Below are positions 50,726-59,424 of a stretch of DNA of 64,000 bases, piece by piece. Within the stretch, counting starts at the first letter, position 1. The number at the start of each line of letters is the position of its first letter. Origin of the DNA: Pseudomonas fluorescens (GTDB taxonomy: Bacteria > Pseudomonadota > Gammaproteobacteria > Pseudomonadales > Pseudomonadaceae); the NCBI RefSeq assembly GCF_000802965.1, contig NZ_JSAK01000020.1:124001-188000 (forward strand), written 5' to 3'. The notes under the pieces are model-generated. The model had not been told where the DNA came from and ran no database searches. It worked only from the letters and a program-made list of their open reading frames with translations. The translations under genes and the position numbers were made by a program.

Positions 50726-51355
50726 TTAGTGCAGGCCCTGAATGTAGCTGGACACTGCGGCGATGTCTTCGTCGCTCAGCTTTTTGGCAATGCTTTGCAT
50801 TGGCTTGGTATCGCCGTCGTTGTTGCGCCCACCTTCTTCCTTGCGGAAATCGGTGAGTTGCTTGGCGACGTATTGAGCGTGTTGGCCACCCAGGTGCGGG
50901 AAGCCGGCAGCCGCGTTGCCTGCGCCGTTTGGCGAGTGGCAACCGGTGCAGGATGGCAAGCCCTTGGCCAGGTCACCGCCGCGGAACAGTGCTTCACCGC
51001 GAGCCACGACTTTCGGGTCGGCGGCGCCGACGCTGCCTTTCTGGCTGGCGAAGTAGGCGGCGATGTCCGCGAGATCCTGGTCGCTCAGGTTGGTCAGCAG
51101 GCCGGTCATTTCCAGAACGGTGCGCTTGCCCGACTTGATGTCGTGCAGCTGCTTGGTCAGGTAACGTTCACCTTGCCCCGCCAGTTTTGGAAAGTTTGGC
51201 GCCATGCTGTTGCCATCCGGGCCATGGCAGGCACCACATACGGCGGCTTTTGCCTGGCCTGCGGCGGCGTCACCAGGTTTTACTGGCTCACCTGCAGCAT
51301 GGGCAATGCCGGAGATTCCCACGGTCAACAGCAGACTCACGATCAATTTGTTCAT
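50726..51355 (-). CDS. Cytochrome c4, diheme
   Basis: A 209-aa periplasmic electron carrier. A signal peptide (LIVSLLLTVGISGIAHA) is followed by two homologous c-type domains with heme motifs CGACHG (residues about 41-46) and CTGCHS (about 135-140), and later Met ligands in GNSMAP and TKPMQS. It passes electrons toward terminal oxidases. DsbA, encoded next, and the monoheme cytochrome upstream fit a cytochrome-maturation neighbourhood. Confidence 0.96.
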   Translation of the reverse strand: MNKLIVSLLLTVGISGIAHAAGEPVKPGDAAAGQAKAAVCGACHGPDGNSMAPNFPKLAGQGERYLTKQLHDIKSGKRTVLEMTGLLTNLSDQDLADIAAYFASQKGSVGAADPKVVARGEALFRGGDLAKGLPSCTGCHSPNGAGNAAAGFPHLGGQHAQYVAKQLTDFRKEEGGRNNDGDTKPMQSIAKKLSDEDIAAVSSYIQGLH

Positions 51356-51401
51356 CAGCTAATCCAACTACGGCTAAGGGTTAAAGAGTTATGGACCGGG
51401 A

Positions 51402-51692
51402 TCACTCGCTCATCCAGTGGATGATGGCCTGGTAATCCTCGGCACTGCAGTCCATGCACAAACCACGCGGCGGCATCGCCTTGAAACCCTGGGTCACGTG
51501 TTGCACCAGCGTCTCCATACCTTTCGCCAACCTCGGCGTCCAAGCTTCCTGATCGCCCTTGCGGGGCGCCATGGGTAGTTGGCCGGAATGACAGGCACCA
51601 CAAACACGGTTGTACACAGCTTCCGGATCCTGTGTAGCCTGAGCGCTGTAAAGCGGCATCAAGACACCGGCAGCTAGCAGCCATTTCGTCAT
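51402..51692 (-). CDS. Small monoheme cytochrome c (c5-like)
   Basis: A 96-aa protein. Signal peptide WLLAAGVLMPLYSAQA, a single heme motif CGACHSG and an axial-Met candidate in KAMPPRGLCMDCS, where two further Cys (CMDC) resemble the c5 group. It lies 46 bp upstream of cytochrome c4 on the same strand, suggesting an operon. The oxidase or reductase partner is not in the window. Confidence 0.92.
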   Translation of the reverse strand: MTKWLLAAGVLMPLYSAQATQDPEAVYNRVCGACHSGQLPMAPRKGDQEAWTPRLAKGMETLVQHVTQGFKAMPPRGLCMDCSAEDYQAIIHWMSE

Positions 51693-51883
51693 AAAACGAC
51701 CTTTTCAGGGTTGAGAGCGTGTTGCGTTCTAATGCGCAATCAAGGTCTGTCGCTCTCGTGAACTTCATCCTTCGCTGGGACAAAGCGCACACAAAATCTG
51801 CGGCATTATATACTGGCGTCACTGAAACGGAAGCGACACTGCTTGCCGCGCCCATTCCCGGCGCCTCCCACATCGGAAATCCC

Positions 51884-52525
51884 ATGCAACTCAAGAATCC
51901 CATCCTCGGTCTGTGCCAACAGTCCACCTTCATGCTCAGCGCCGCCAAAGTCGACCAATGTCCGGATGACGAAGGCTTTGAAGTCGCCTTCGCCGGGCGT
52001 TCCAACGCCGGCAAGTCCAGTGCGCTTAACACCCTGACCCATGCCAGCCTGGCGCGTACCTCGAAAACTCCAGGTCGCACACAGCTGTTGAACTTCTTCA
52101 AGCTAGACGATGAACGTCGTCTGGTCGACCTGCCGGGCTACGGTTATGCAAAAGTGCCGATCCCGCTCAAGCAACACTGGCAGCGTCACCTGGAAGCGTA
52201 CCTGGGCAGTCGCGAGAGTTTGAAAGGTCTGATTTTGATGATGGACATCCGTCATCCAATGACAGACTTCGACTTGCTGATGCTCGATTGGGCAGTCGCC
52301 AGCGGCATGCCGATGCACATTCTGCTGACCAAAGCGGACAAGCTGACTTACGGCGCGGCCAAGAACACGTTGCTCAAGGTTCAGTCGGAAATCCGCAAGG
52401 GTTGGGGTGACGCCGTGACGATTCAGCTTTTTTCCGCGCCAAAACGCATGGGTCTGGAAGACGCCTACACTGTATTGGCAGGCTGGATGGAGCTGGCGGA
52501 CAAGGGCGTTGAGGCGGCGGAGTAA
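51884..52525 (+). CDS. yihA: Ribosome biogenesis GTPase YihA/YsxC/EngB
   Basis: An essential GTPase for late 50S assembly. The 213-aa protein has G1 AGRSNAGKSSALN, G2 KTPGRTQLLNF, G3 VDLPGYG, G4 TKADKL and G5 FSAPKRMG. The ATG at 51884 (QLKNPILGLCQQSTFMLSA) gives the family's standard start; the frame is open to 51719 but that part is not homologous. It is convergent with polA; the gap holds the ErsA sRNA gene. Confidence 0.96.
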   Translation: MQLKNPILGLCQQSTFMLSAAKVDQCPDDEGFEVAFAGRSNAGKSSALNTLTHASLARTSKTPGRTQLLNFFKLDDERRLVDLPGYGYAKVPIPLKQHWQRHLEAYLGSRESLKGLILMMDIRHPMTDFDLLMLDWAVASGMPMHILLTKADKLTYGAAKNTLLKVQSEIRKGWGDAVTIQLFSAPKRMGLEDAYTVLAGWMELADKGVEAAE

Positions 52526-52537
52526 GAAATCGCAGGC

Positions 52538-52669
52538 AAAAAAAACCCCGGACTTCTTATGGGGAGGGGGAAGTTCGGGGTCCAAGTTCTAGACCGCTAG
52601 GGCGGGGTCCAGATATCTGCCAACACTTAACACAACATAGGAGCATCGAAGGGCTTCACCAGCCATTCA
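52538..52669 (-). ncRNA. ersA: ErsA small regulatory RNA
   Basis: Located between polA and yihA, the position of ErsA in pseudomonads and of Spot 42 in enterics. On minus a predicted AlgU promoter (52675-52702) gives a start near 52669. A strong terminator CCCCGAACTT...AAGTCCGGGG followed by eight T ends at 52538. The predicted length is 132 nt, equal to that reported for P. aeruginosa ErsA. The terminator loop holds CCCCCTCCCC, a C/U-rich stretch of the type used to pair with algC-like mRNAs. Targets in this strain are inferred only. Confidence 0.82.
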
Positions 52670-52674
52670 GTAAC

Positions 52675-52702
52675 TCTGAGTGGCGAAACCGCCGATTAGT
52701 TC
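52675..52702 (-). promoter_or_regulatory. AlgU (sigma-22) promoter of the ErsA gene
   Basis: On minus GAACTA, 17 bp, TCAGA; the consensus is GAACTT-N16/17-TCnnA. It differs by one base in the -35 and fits sigma-22 control of ErsA. Confidence 0.7.
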
Positions 52703-52814
52703 AGAATATTTTCTAATGTGTTTGGAATAAGCCGACGCAGTTTCCGGATAAAACGCCCTATACCCCTTCTGCCGCGGCAGTATGCCGCAGCAGAAAGCGC
52801 CTGTTTCAGACGGC

Positions 52815-55619
52815 TCAGTGAGCCTCATCCCAGTTATTGCCCACGCCAACCTCAACCAGCAGCGGAACATCCAGTTTCGCCGCGCCGCTCATGTGCAGAC
52901 GAATTTCTTCGCTGACCTGCTCGACCAGGTCTTCACGCACCTCAAGCACCAGTTCATCGTGCACTTGAAGGATGACTTTGGCATCAATGCCTGACGTGGA
53001 TAGCCAGTTATCCACAGCGACCATGGCTTTCTTGATGATATCTGCCGCGGTGCCTTGCATCGGGGCGTTGATTGCCGTGCGCTCGGCGGCGGCGCGCTCT
53101 TGCGGTTTGTTGGAGTTGATCTCCGGCAGGTACAACCGGCGGCCGAAGAAGGTTTCCACGAAGCCTTGATCCGCCGCCTGCGCACGGGTGCGGTCCATGT
53201 ACTCGCGAACGCCGGGATAACGGGCGAAGTAAGTGTCGATGTAGGCCTTGGCGGTCTTGGTATCGACGCCAATGTCCTTGCCCAGCTTCTGCGCGCCCAT
53301 GCCGTAGATCAAACCGAAGTTGATCGCCTTGGCGCTGCGGCGCTGGTCGGAGGTCACGTCAGTGAGCTCGACCTTGAACACCTCGGCGGCAGTTGCGGTG
53401 TGCACGTCCAGGTTGTGGCGGAAGGCGTTCATCAAGCCTTCGTCCCGGGACAGGTGCGCCATGATCCGCAGCTCGATCTGCGAATAGTCCGCCGCCAGCA
53501 GTTTGTAACCGGTCGGCGCGACGAAGGCCTGACGGATGCGACGCCCTTCGGCAGTGCGCACCGGGATGTTCTGCAGGTTCGGATCGCTGGACGACAGGCG
53601 CCCGGTGGACGCTACCGCTTGGTGATACGAGGTGTGAATCCGCCCGGTGCGCGGGTTGATCTGTTCCGGCAAGCGATCGGTGTAAGTGCTTTTCAGCTTG
53701 CTCATGGAACGGTATTCCATCAGCACTTTAGGCAACCGGTAGTCGTCCTCGGCCAGTTTGGCCAGCACTTCTTCGGCGGTGGACGGTTGACCCTTGGCGG
53801 TCTTCTTCAGCACCGGCAGGCCGAGTTTTTCGTAAAGGATGACGCCGAGCTGCTTGGGCGAACCCAGGTTGAATTCTTCACCGGCAATTTCGAAGGCTTC
53901 ACGCTCCAGCGCGACCATCTTGTCGCCCAGTTCGATGCTTTGCACGCCCAGCAGGGCAGCATCAACGAACGCGCCCTGACGTTCGATACGCGCCAGCACC
54001 GGCACCAGCGGGATTTCAATGTCGGTCAGGACGCTGGCCAGGCTTGGAATAGCATTGAGCTTCTCGAATAGCGCCTGATGCAGACGCAGGGTGATATCCG
54101 CATCCTCGGCGGCGTACGGCCCGGCCTGCTCAAGAGCAATCTGGTCGAAAGTCAGCTGCTTCGCGCCTTTGCCAGCGATGTCCTGGAAGCTCACCGTGGT
54201 GTGGTCCAGGTATTTCAGCGCCAGGCTGTCCATGTCATGGCGAGTGGCCGTGGAATTGAGCACGTAGGATTCGAGCATGGTGTCGAAAGCGATGCCACGC
54301 ACGGTGATGCCGTTGGCCTGATCGCCACCGATGGCGCAGTTGGCCAGGATGTTCATGTCGAACTTGGCGTGCTGGCCGACCTTGAGTTTGTTCGGGTCTT
54401 CCAGAATCGGCTTGAGGGCACGCAGGACGGTGTCGCGATCCAGTTGCTCGGGTACACCGATGTAGGAATGGGTCAGCGGGATGTAGGCTGCTTCGTTGGC
54501 CTTCACGGCGAACGAAAGACCCACCAGTTGCGCCTGCTGGGCGTCGATGCCGGTGGTTTCCGTGTCGAAAGCGAACAGTTTGGCGTTGTTCAGTTTCTCC
54601 AGCCAGACATCGAAACGTGCCTGGTCGAGGATGGTTTCATACGCGGCTTCGACGACGGCCGCCGGTGCTGCGGCCTCGGCGGCGCTGAACAGATCGCCGG
54701 CCGGCTCTGGCGCGGCGGCAGCGCTCAGTTCAATTCGTTTGGCATCCCGTTGCAGATCGTTTATCCAGCTCTTGAATTCCAGCAGGGTGTACAGCTCGTA
54801 GAGTTTGTCCGGATCTTCCGCGCCCATCTTCAAGTCATCGAGGCCGATGTCCAACGGAACGTCGACCTTGATGGTCGCCAGTTGATAGGACAGGAACGCC
54901 ATTTCCTTGTGCTCTTCGAGCTTGGCCGGCAGGGTTTTGGCGCCGCGAATCGGTAGGGTCGGCACGATATCGAGCTGCGCGTAGAGTTCGGTCAGGCCGC
55001 CGTTGACGCCCACCAGCAGACCGGAAGCCGTCTTCGGACCAATACCCGGTACGCCCGGGATGTTGTCGGACGAGTCGCCCATGAGCGCCAGATAATCGAT
55101 GATCTGCTCGGGAGCGACGCCGAATTTCTCCTTCACGCCCTCCACGTCCATGCTGCTACCGGTCATGGTATTGACCAAGGTAATGTGGCCGTCGACCAGC
55201 TGTGCCATGTCCTTGTCGCCGGTGGAAATGACCACTGGACGATCGGCGGCCGCGCTGCTGCGGGCCAGGGTGCCGATCACGTCATCGGCCTCGACGCCTT
55301 CGACGCACAACAGCGGGAAGCCCAGGGCGATCACGCTCTGGTGCAGTGGCTCGATCTGCACGCGCATGTCATCGGGCATGCTCGGACGGTTGGCCTTGTA
55401 TTCGGCGTACAAGTCATCGCGAAAAGTCCCACCCTTGGCGTCGAACACCACGGCGAACGGACTGTCCGGGTACTGCTTGCGCAGACTCTTGAGCATGTTC
55501 AACACGCCCTTGACCGCACCGGTCGGCAGGCCTTTGGATGTGGTCAGCGGTGGCAACGCGTGAAAGGCGCGGTACAGGTAAGAAGAACCGTCCACCAGGA
55601 CGAGGGGGGCTTGGCTCAT
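52815..55619 (-). CDS. polA: DNA polymerase I
   Basis: A 934-aa repair and Okazaki-processing polymerase with three domains: N-terminal 5'-3' exonuclease (about 1-290, LVLVDGSSYLYRAFHALPP, KGGTFRDDLYAEYKANR), 3'-5' exonuclease with LFAFDTETTGID (DxE, so proofreading is likely active), and the polymerase domain (LLAADYSQIELRIMAHLS motif A, RRSAKAINFGLIYGMG, QVHDELVLEV motif C). ATG at 55619 chosen over an upstream in-frame start because MSQAPLVLVDG is standard. A DnaA box lies inside the 3' part. Confidence 0.98.
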   Translation of the reverse strand: MSQAPLVLVDGSSYLYRAFHALPPLTTSKGLPTGAVKGVLNMLKSLRKQYPDSPFAVVFDAKGGTFRDDLYAEYKANRPSMPDDMRVQIEPLHQSVIALGFPLLCVEGVEADDVIGTLARSSAAADRPVVISTGDKDMAQLVDGHITLVNTMTGSSMDVEGVKEKFGVAPEQIIDYLALMGDSSDNIPGVPGIGPKTASGLLVGVNGGLTELYAQLDIVPTLPIRGAKTLPAKLEEHKEMAFLSYQLATIKVDVPLDIGLDDLKMGAEDPDKLYELYTLLEFKSWINDLQRDAKRIELSAAAAPEPAGDLFSAAEAAAPAAVVEAAYETILDQARFDVWLEKLNNAKLFAFDTETTGIDAQQAQLVGLSFAVKANEAAYIPLTHSYIGVPEQLDRDTVLRALKPILEDPNKLKVGQHAKFDMNILANCAIGGDQANGITVRGIAFDTMLESYVLNSTATRHDMDSLALKYLDHTTVSFQDIAGKGAKQLTFDQIALEQAGPYAAEDADITLRLHQALFEKLNAIPSLASVLTDIEIPLVPVLARIERQGAFVDAALLGVQSIELGDKMVALEREAFEIAGEEFNLGSPKQLGVILYEKLGLPVLKKTAKGQPSTAEEVLAKLAEDDYRLPKVLMEYRSMSKLKSTYTDRLPEQINPRTGRIHTSYHQAVASTGRLSSSDPNLQNIPVRTAEGRRIRQAFVAPTGYKLLAADYSQIELRIMAHLSRDEGLMNAFRHNLDVHTATAAEVFKVELTDVTSDQRRSAKAINFGLIYGMGAQKLGKDIGVDTKTAKAYIDTYFARYPGVREYMDRTRAQAADQGFVETFFGRRLYLPEINSNKPQERAAAERTAINAPMQGTAADIIKKAMVAVDNWLSTSGIDAKVILQVHDELVLEVREDLVEQVSEEIRLHMSGAAKLDVPLLVEVGVGNNWDEAH
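53008..53016 (+). other. DnaA box, isolated
   Basis: Perfect TTATCCACA inside polA, almost 30 kb from the next box on the left. Confidence 0.6.
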
Positions 55620-55693
55620 GAGCAGGATCAACCTTTTCGGCGGGTCCGGCGCTAGAATAGCGGGACCGTTGACGACAAAGGGACAAGGTTATC

Positions 55694-55984
55694 ATGCGCA
55701 CACTAAATCGCCTGTTGCTGGCTGGCTTGTTTGCAACCGTTCCACTGGCCGTCATGGCGGCGGACGATGCGCCGACTCCGGAGCCTGAAGTCACGATTCG
55801 CACGGAAGGAGACAAGGTCATTCAGGAATACCGCCAAAATGGTTTCCTGTACGCGATCAAGGTCACGCCGAAGGGGGCACCACCGTATTTCCTGGTGCGC
55901 GCGGACGGTACAGATGCAAACTTTATCCGCTCGGATCAGCCGGATATGCTGATTCCGTCGTGGAAGATCTTTGAGTGGAAATAG
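55694..55984 (+). CDS. DUF2782 periplasmic protein
   Basis: A 96-aa protein with a signal peptide (LLLAGLFATVPLAVMAA) and a small beta-rich domain (TIRTEGDKVIQEYRQNGFLY ... IKVTPKGAPPYFLVR ... MLIPSWKIFEW). DUF2782 proteins commonly sit next to polA and thrB in pseudomonads. Function unknown. It is divergent from polA (74 bp) and 57 bp upstream of thrB on the same strand. Confidence 0.88.
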   Translation: MRTLNRLLLAGLFATVPLAVMAADDAPTPEPEVTIRTEGDKVIQEYRQNGFLYAIKVTPKGAPPYFLVRADGTDANFIRSDQPDMLIPSWKIFEWK

Positions 55985-56041
55985 TTTCTTAATTTCAATC
56001 GGCGCTGGTCCTAGAGCGGCGCCCGTACTGGCAGTTTAAAC

Positions 56042-56995
56042 ATGTCTGTGTTCACCCCCCTGGCTCGGCCCGAGCTGGAAGCTTTTCTCGCCCCTTATGG
56101 CCTCGGCCGCCTGCTTGATTTCCAGGGGATTGCCGCCGGTAGCGAAAACACCAATTACTTTATCAGCCTGGAGCAGGGCGAATTCGTCCTGACGCTGGTC
56201 GAGCGTGGTCCGGTTCAGGAGATGCCGTTCTTCATCGAACTGCTCGATGTGCTGCACGAAGCCGACCTGCCGGTGCCTTACGCCCTGCGTACCACTGACG
56301 GCGTGGCGTTGCGTGAGCTGGCCGGCAAGCCTGCTTTGTTGCAACCGCGCCTGGCCGGCAAGCACATCAAGCAGGCCAACGCGCAACATTGCGCGCAGGT
56401 GGGCGAGTTGCTGGCGCATCTGCACCTGGCCACTCAGGCGGGAAACATGATCAAGCGCAAAACCGATCGTGGCCTGGACTGGATGCTGGAAGAGGGCACG
56501 GAGTTTTTGTCGCACCTGAATGATGAGCCGCGAGCGCTGCTGCAACGGGCGCTGGACGAAATCACTCAGCAGAAAGAGAAAATTCTGGCGCTGCCTCGGG
56601 CAAATATCCACGCGGACTTGTTTCGCGATAACGCGATGTTCGAAGGCACGCACCTGACCGGGCTGATCGATTTCTACAACGCCTGTTCGGGGCCGATGCT
56701 CTACGACGTGGCGATTGCCTTGAATGACTGGTGTTCGGACGATGATGGTTTGATTGACGGACCGCGGGCGCGGGCATTGCTGGGAGCTTATGCGGCGCTG
56801 CGGCCGTTTACGCCTGCCGAGGCCGAATTGTGGCCCACCATGCTGCGAGTGGCGTGTGTGCGGTTCTGGCTTTCACGCTTGATCGCGGCGGAATCTTTTG
56901 CCGGGCAGGACGTGTTGATTCATGATCCGATGGAGTTTCAATTGCGCTTGGCGCAGCGGCAGAAAGTCAGCACGCCGTTGCCGTTTGCCCTCTAA
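56042..56995 (+). CDS. thrB: Homoserine kinase (ThrB2/APH-fold type)
   Basis: Phosphorylates L-homoserine in threonine synthesis. The 317-aa protein belongs to the aminoglycoside-phosphotransferase-fold class. It begins SVFTPLARPELEAFLAPYGLG, has SENTNYFISLEQGEFVLTLVE for nucleotide binding, the catalytic loop NIHADLFRDNAMFEG and the metal motif GLIDFYNACSGPMLYDVAIALNDW. The ATG at 56042 is clear. A compound REP array follows. Confidence 0.95.
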   Translation: MSVFTPLARPELEAFLAPYGLGRLLDFQGIAAGSENTNYFISLEQGEFVLTLVERGPVQEMPFFIELLDVLHEADLPVPYALRTTDGVALRELAGKPALLQPRLAGKHIKQANAQHCAQVGELLAHLHLATQAGNMIKRKTDRGLDWMLEEGTEFLSHLNDEPRALLQRALDEITQQKEKILALPRANIHADLFRDNAMFEGTHLTGLIDFYNACSGPMLYDVAIALNDWCSDDDGLIDGPRARALLGAYAALRPFTPAEAELWPTMLRVACVRFWLSRLIAAESFAGQDVLIHDPMEFQLRLAQRQKVSTPLPFAL

Positions 56996-57000
56996 CAAGC

Positions 57001-57162
57001 AAAAGATCGCAGCCTGCGGCAGCTCCTACAGAGAAATGCGAAACCCTGTAGGAGCCGGCTTGCTGGCGATGGTCGTTAACGATAACGCGTATGGCCTGGC
57101 TAAACGCGGCGTGCTTGAGTCCATCGCCAGCAAGCCGGCTCCGACAAGGGCTGCGATCTTTT
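57001..57162. repeat. Compound REP array (two families nested)
   Basis: The outer pair AAAAGATCGCAGCCTGCGGC... / ...GGCTGCGATCTTTTT encloses an inner inverted pair CTGTAGGAGCCGGCTTGCTGGCGATGG / CCATCGCCAGCAAGCCGGCTCC. It lies between the convergent thrB and znuA genes. Confidence 0.85.
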
Positions 57163-57169
57163 TCGATGG

Positions 57170-58090
57170 TTACAACGACTCCAGACACCCCGCCAGATCA
57201 TTCCCCAACTTTTCCAATACCTGCTCATACCCCTGTGCAGTCGCAGGCGTGTACCCGCCTAGCGCATCCAGCTCCGCCAGTTTCACCGGCAGGCCCGCCA
57301 CCAGGGTTTCCGCCAAGCGCGGGCGCAACGGAGGTTCGCTGAACACGCAGGTCTTGCCGACTTCCTGCAACCGCGCGCGCATGGCCGCGACGTGTTGGGC
57401 GCCCGGTTGCACTTCGGCCGCGACACTGAACACGCCCGCATGCTTGAGACCGTAGGCGTCTTCGAAGTAGTCGAAGGCTTCGTGGAACACGAAGTAGGGT
57501 TTGCCCTCAATTCCTGTCAGACGTTTCTTCAGGCGCAGATCGAGCGCATCGAGACGTTCGTCGAAGGCCTTGAGGTTGCTCTGATAGCGCGCGGCATTCT
57601 CCGGATCGGCAGCACTCAGGTCGGCCGCCATTTTCGTGGCGATCACCCGGGCATTGATCGGCGACAACCACAAATGCGCGTCGAGGCTGCCGGGACGGTG
57701 ATCATGATCATGCTCGTCGGCTTCTTCGGCGTGGGAATGGTTGTCTTCAGCGAAATGACGAAGCTTCAGCCCCGGCAAATCCTGCACGGCAACGCTCGGC
57801 AGCGTACGACCATTCAGCACGCGGGGCAGGAAACCTTCCATGTCCGGCCCGATCCAGTACAGCAGATCCACCGATTGCACCTTCCGTACGTCGGACGGGC
57901 GCAAGGCATAGTTGTGCGGTGAGGCGCCGGGCGGAAGCAACACTTCCGGAATCGCCACGCCGTCCTGCACGGCTGCGGCGATCAGTTGAAGCGGCTTGAT
58001 GCTGGTGAGGACTTTGACCTCGGCTTGCGCTGAACCGATCAGCAGAAAACTTGCGATAAATGCGACAAAGATAGAAAAAAGTCGGGGCAC
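57170..58090 (-). CDS. znuA: Zinc ABC transporter periplasmic binding protein ZnuA
   Basis: A 306-aa zinc-binding protein. Signal peptide FVAFIASFLLIGSAQA, then TSIKPLQLIAAAVQDG typical of cluster A-I binding proteins. The His-rich acidic loop (DNHSHAEEADEHDHDH, residues about 115-132) scavenges zinc, and ligand His residues appear in PPGASPHNYALRP, LDAHLWLSP and FVFHEAFDYFE. Divergent from zur over 66 bp, which contains the shared control region. Confidence 0.96.
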   Translation of the reverse strand: MPRLFSIFVAFIASFLLIGSAQAEVKVLTSIKPLQLIAAAVQDGVAIPEVLLPPGASPHNYALRPSDVRKVQSVDLLYWIGPDMEGFLPRVLNGRTLPSVAVQDLPGLKLRHFAEDNHSHAEEADEHDHDHRPGSLDAHLWLSPINARVIATKMAADLSAADPENAARYQSNLKAFDERLDALDLRLKKRLTGIEGKPYFVFHEAFDYFEDAYGLKHAGVFSVAAEVQPGAQHVAAMRARLQEVGKTCVFSEPPLRPRLAETLVAGLPVKLAELDALGGYTPATAQGYEQVLEKLGNDLAGCLESL

Positions 58091-58117
58091 GATGACTACT
58101 CGAAGAGGCGAGAACGG

Positions 58118-58130
58118 GTAACATAATAAC
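58118..58130. promoter_or_regulatory. Possible Zur operator
   Basis: GTAACATAATAAC lies in the AT-rich middle of the znuA/zur intergenic region, resembling the GTTATANNATAAC core, but symmetry is imperfect. Confidence 0.45.
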
Positions 58131-58156
58131 GTCTCTCACAAAACTCGTCGCCGCTC

Positions 58157-58639
58157 ATGCCTAAAACACCGATTGCCAGCCGTCCCCACGACCACTCTCA
58201 TTGCGTTCACAGCGCTCTGTCGGAGGCCGATGCCCTGTGTGCACGCCAGGGGCTGCGTCTGACCGCTTTGCGCCGGCGGGTGCTGGAACTGGTGTGGCAA
58301 AGCCACAAGCCATTGGGCGCCTACGACATCCTCGCCGTGCTCAGCGAGCAGGACGGCCGCCGCGCTGCGCCGCCGACCGTGTACCGCGCGCTGGATTTCC
58401 TCTTGGAAAACGGCCTCGTTCATCGCATTTCATCGCTCAACGCCTTCATCGGCTGCAATCACCCGGAGCACGCGCACCAGGGCCAGTTCCTGATTTGCCG
58501 CGACTGCCACGCCGCCATTGAGCTCGAACAGAAATCCATCAGCGACGCGATCGTCGACAGCGCCAAAGATGTCGGGTTTGTCGTCGAAGCTCAGACCGTC
58601 GAAGTGATCGGGCTGTGCTCGGGTTGCCAGGGGGCTTGA
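58157..58639 (+). CDS. zur: Zinc uptake regulator Zur (Fur family)
   Basis: A 160-aa repressor that blocks zinc-uptake genes when zinc is bound. The Fur-type HTH region is LTALRRRVLELVWQSHKPLGAYDILAVLS. Structural zinc Cys pairs are CRDCH and CSGCQ, and the His-rich sensor region HRISSLNAFIGCNHPEHAHQ is present. Its stop overlaps the znuC start by 1 bp (TGATG), so zur, znuC and znuB form one operon divergent from znuA. As a repressor of its own operon it would be autoregulated. Confidence 0.95.
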   Translation: MPKTPIASRPHDHSHCVHSALSEADALCARQGLRLTALRRRVLELVWQSHKPLGAYDILAVLSEQDGRRAAPPTVYRALDFLLENGLVHRISSLNAFIGCNHPEHAHQGQFLICRDCHAAIELEQKSISDAIVDSAKDVGFVVEAQTVEVIGLCSGCQGA

Positions 58640-59424
58640 TGAGCAACGCGCTGATCCGCCTCGAGCAGGTTGCCGTCACATTTGCCGGGCAAAGTGTGCT
58701 GGATAACATCGAGCTGAGCGTCGAGCCGGGGCAGATTGTCACCCTGATAGGCCCCAATGGCGCCGGCAAGACTACGCTGGTGCGCGCCGTGCTCGGCTTG
58801 TTGAAACCGGACAGTGGCACTGTCTGGCGCAAGCCGAAACTGCGCGTCGGCTACATGCCGCAAAAACTTCACGTCGATCCGACCCTGCCGCTCTCGGTGC
58901 TGCGCTTCTTGCGCCTGGTTCCCGGTGTCGACCGTGCGATGGCATTGGCGGCACTCAAGGAAGTCGGCGCCGAGCAGGTGATCGACAGCCCGGTGCAAAG
59001 TGTTTCCGGCGGTGAAATGCAGCGTGTCTTGCTGGCCCGGGCCTTGTTGCGCGAACCGGAATTGCTGGTGCTCGACGAGCCTGTACAAGGCGTCGACGTG
59101 GCCGGCCAGGCCGAACTCTACAGCCTGATCACCCGCCTGCGTGACCGTCACGGTTGCGGGGTGTTGATGGTTTCCCATGATTTGCATCTGGTGATGAGCA
59201 CAACCGATCAGGTGGTTTGCCTGAATCGCCATGTCTGCTGCTCCGGCCACCCCGAGCAGGTCAGTGGAGATCCGGCCTTCGTCGAGCTGTTCGGAAAAAA
59301 CGCACAGAGTCTGGCGATTTATCACCACCATCACGACCACGCCCACGACCTGCACGGTTCGGTGGTCAAGGCGCCCGCGTCGGGCCATAACCATGTCCAC
59401 GGAGATAGCTGCAAGCATGGCTGA
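58639..59424 (+). CDS. znuC: Zinc ABC transporter ATPase ZnuC
   Basis: A 261-aa ATP-binding subunit. Walker A IGPNGAGKTTLVR, signature VSGGEMQRVLLARALLR, Walker B LLVLDEPVQGVD and the H-loop VSHDLHLV. The C-terminus is strikingly His-rich (IYHHHHDHAHDLHG, GHNHVHGDSCKHG), a feature of Proteobacterial ZnuC that may sense or buffer zinc. It overlaps zur by 1 bp and znuB by 8 bp. Confidence 0.96.
   Translation: MSNALIRLEQVAVTFAGQSVLDNIELSVEPGQIVTLIGPNGAGKTTLVRAVLGLLKPDSGTVWRKPKLRVGYMPQKLHVDPTLPLSVLRFLRLVPGVDRAMALAALKEVGAEQVIDSPVQSVSGGEMQRVLLARALLREPELLVLDEPVQGVDVAGQAELYSLITRLRDRHGCGVLMVSHDLHLVMSTTDQVVCLNRHVCCSGHPEQVSGDPAFVELFGKNAQSLAIYHHHHDHAHDLHGSVVKAPASGHNHVHGDSCKHG

Noticed and set aside
51719..51883. 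N-terminal 55-residue extension of YihA
   Set aside because: The extension is not homologous and lies across the promoter region of the divergent cytochrome gene. The internal ATG gives the standard length.
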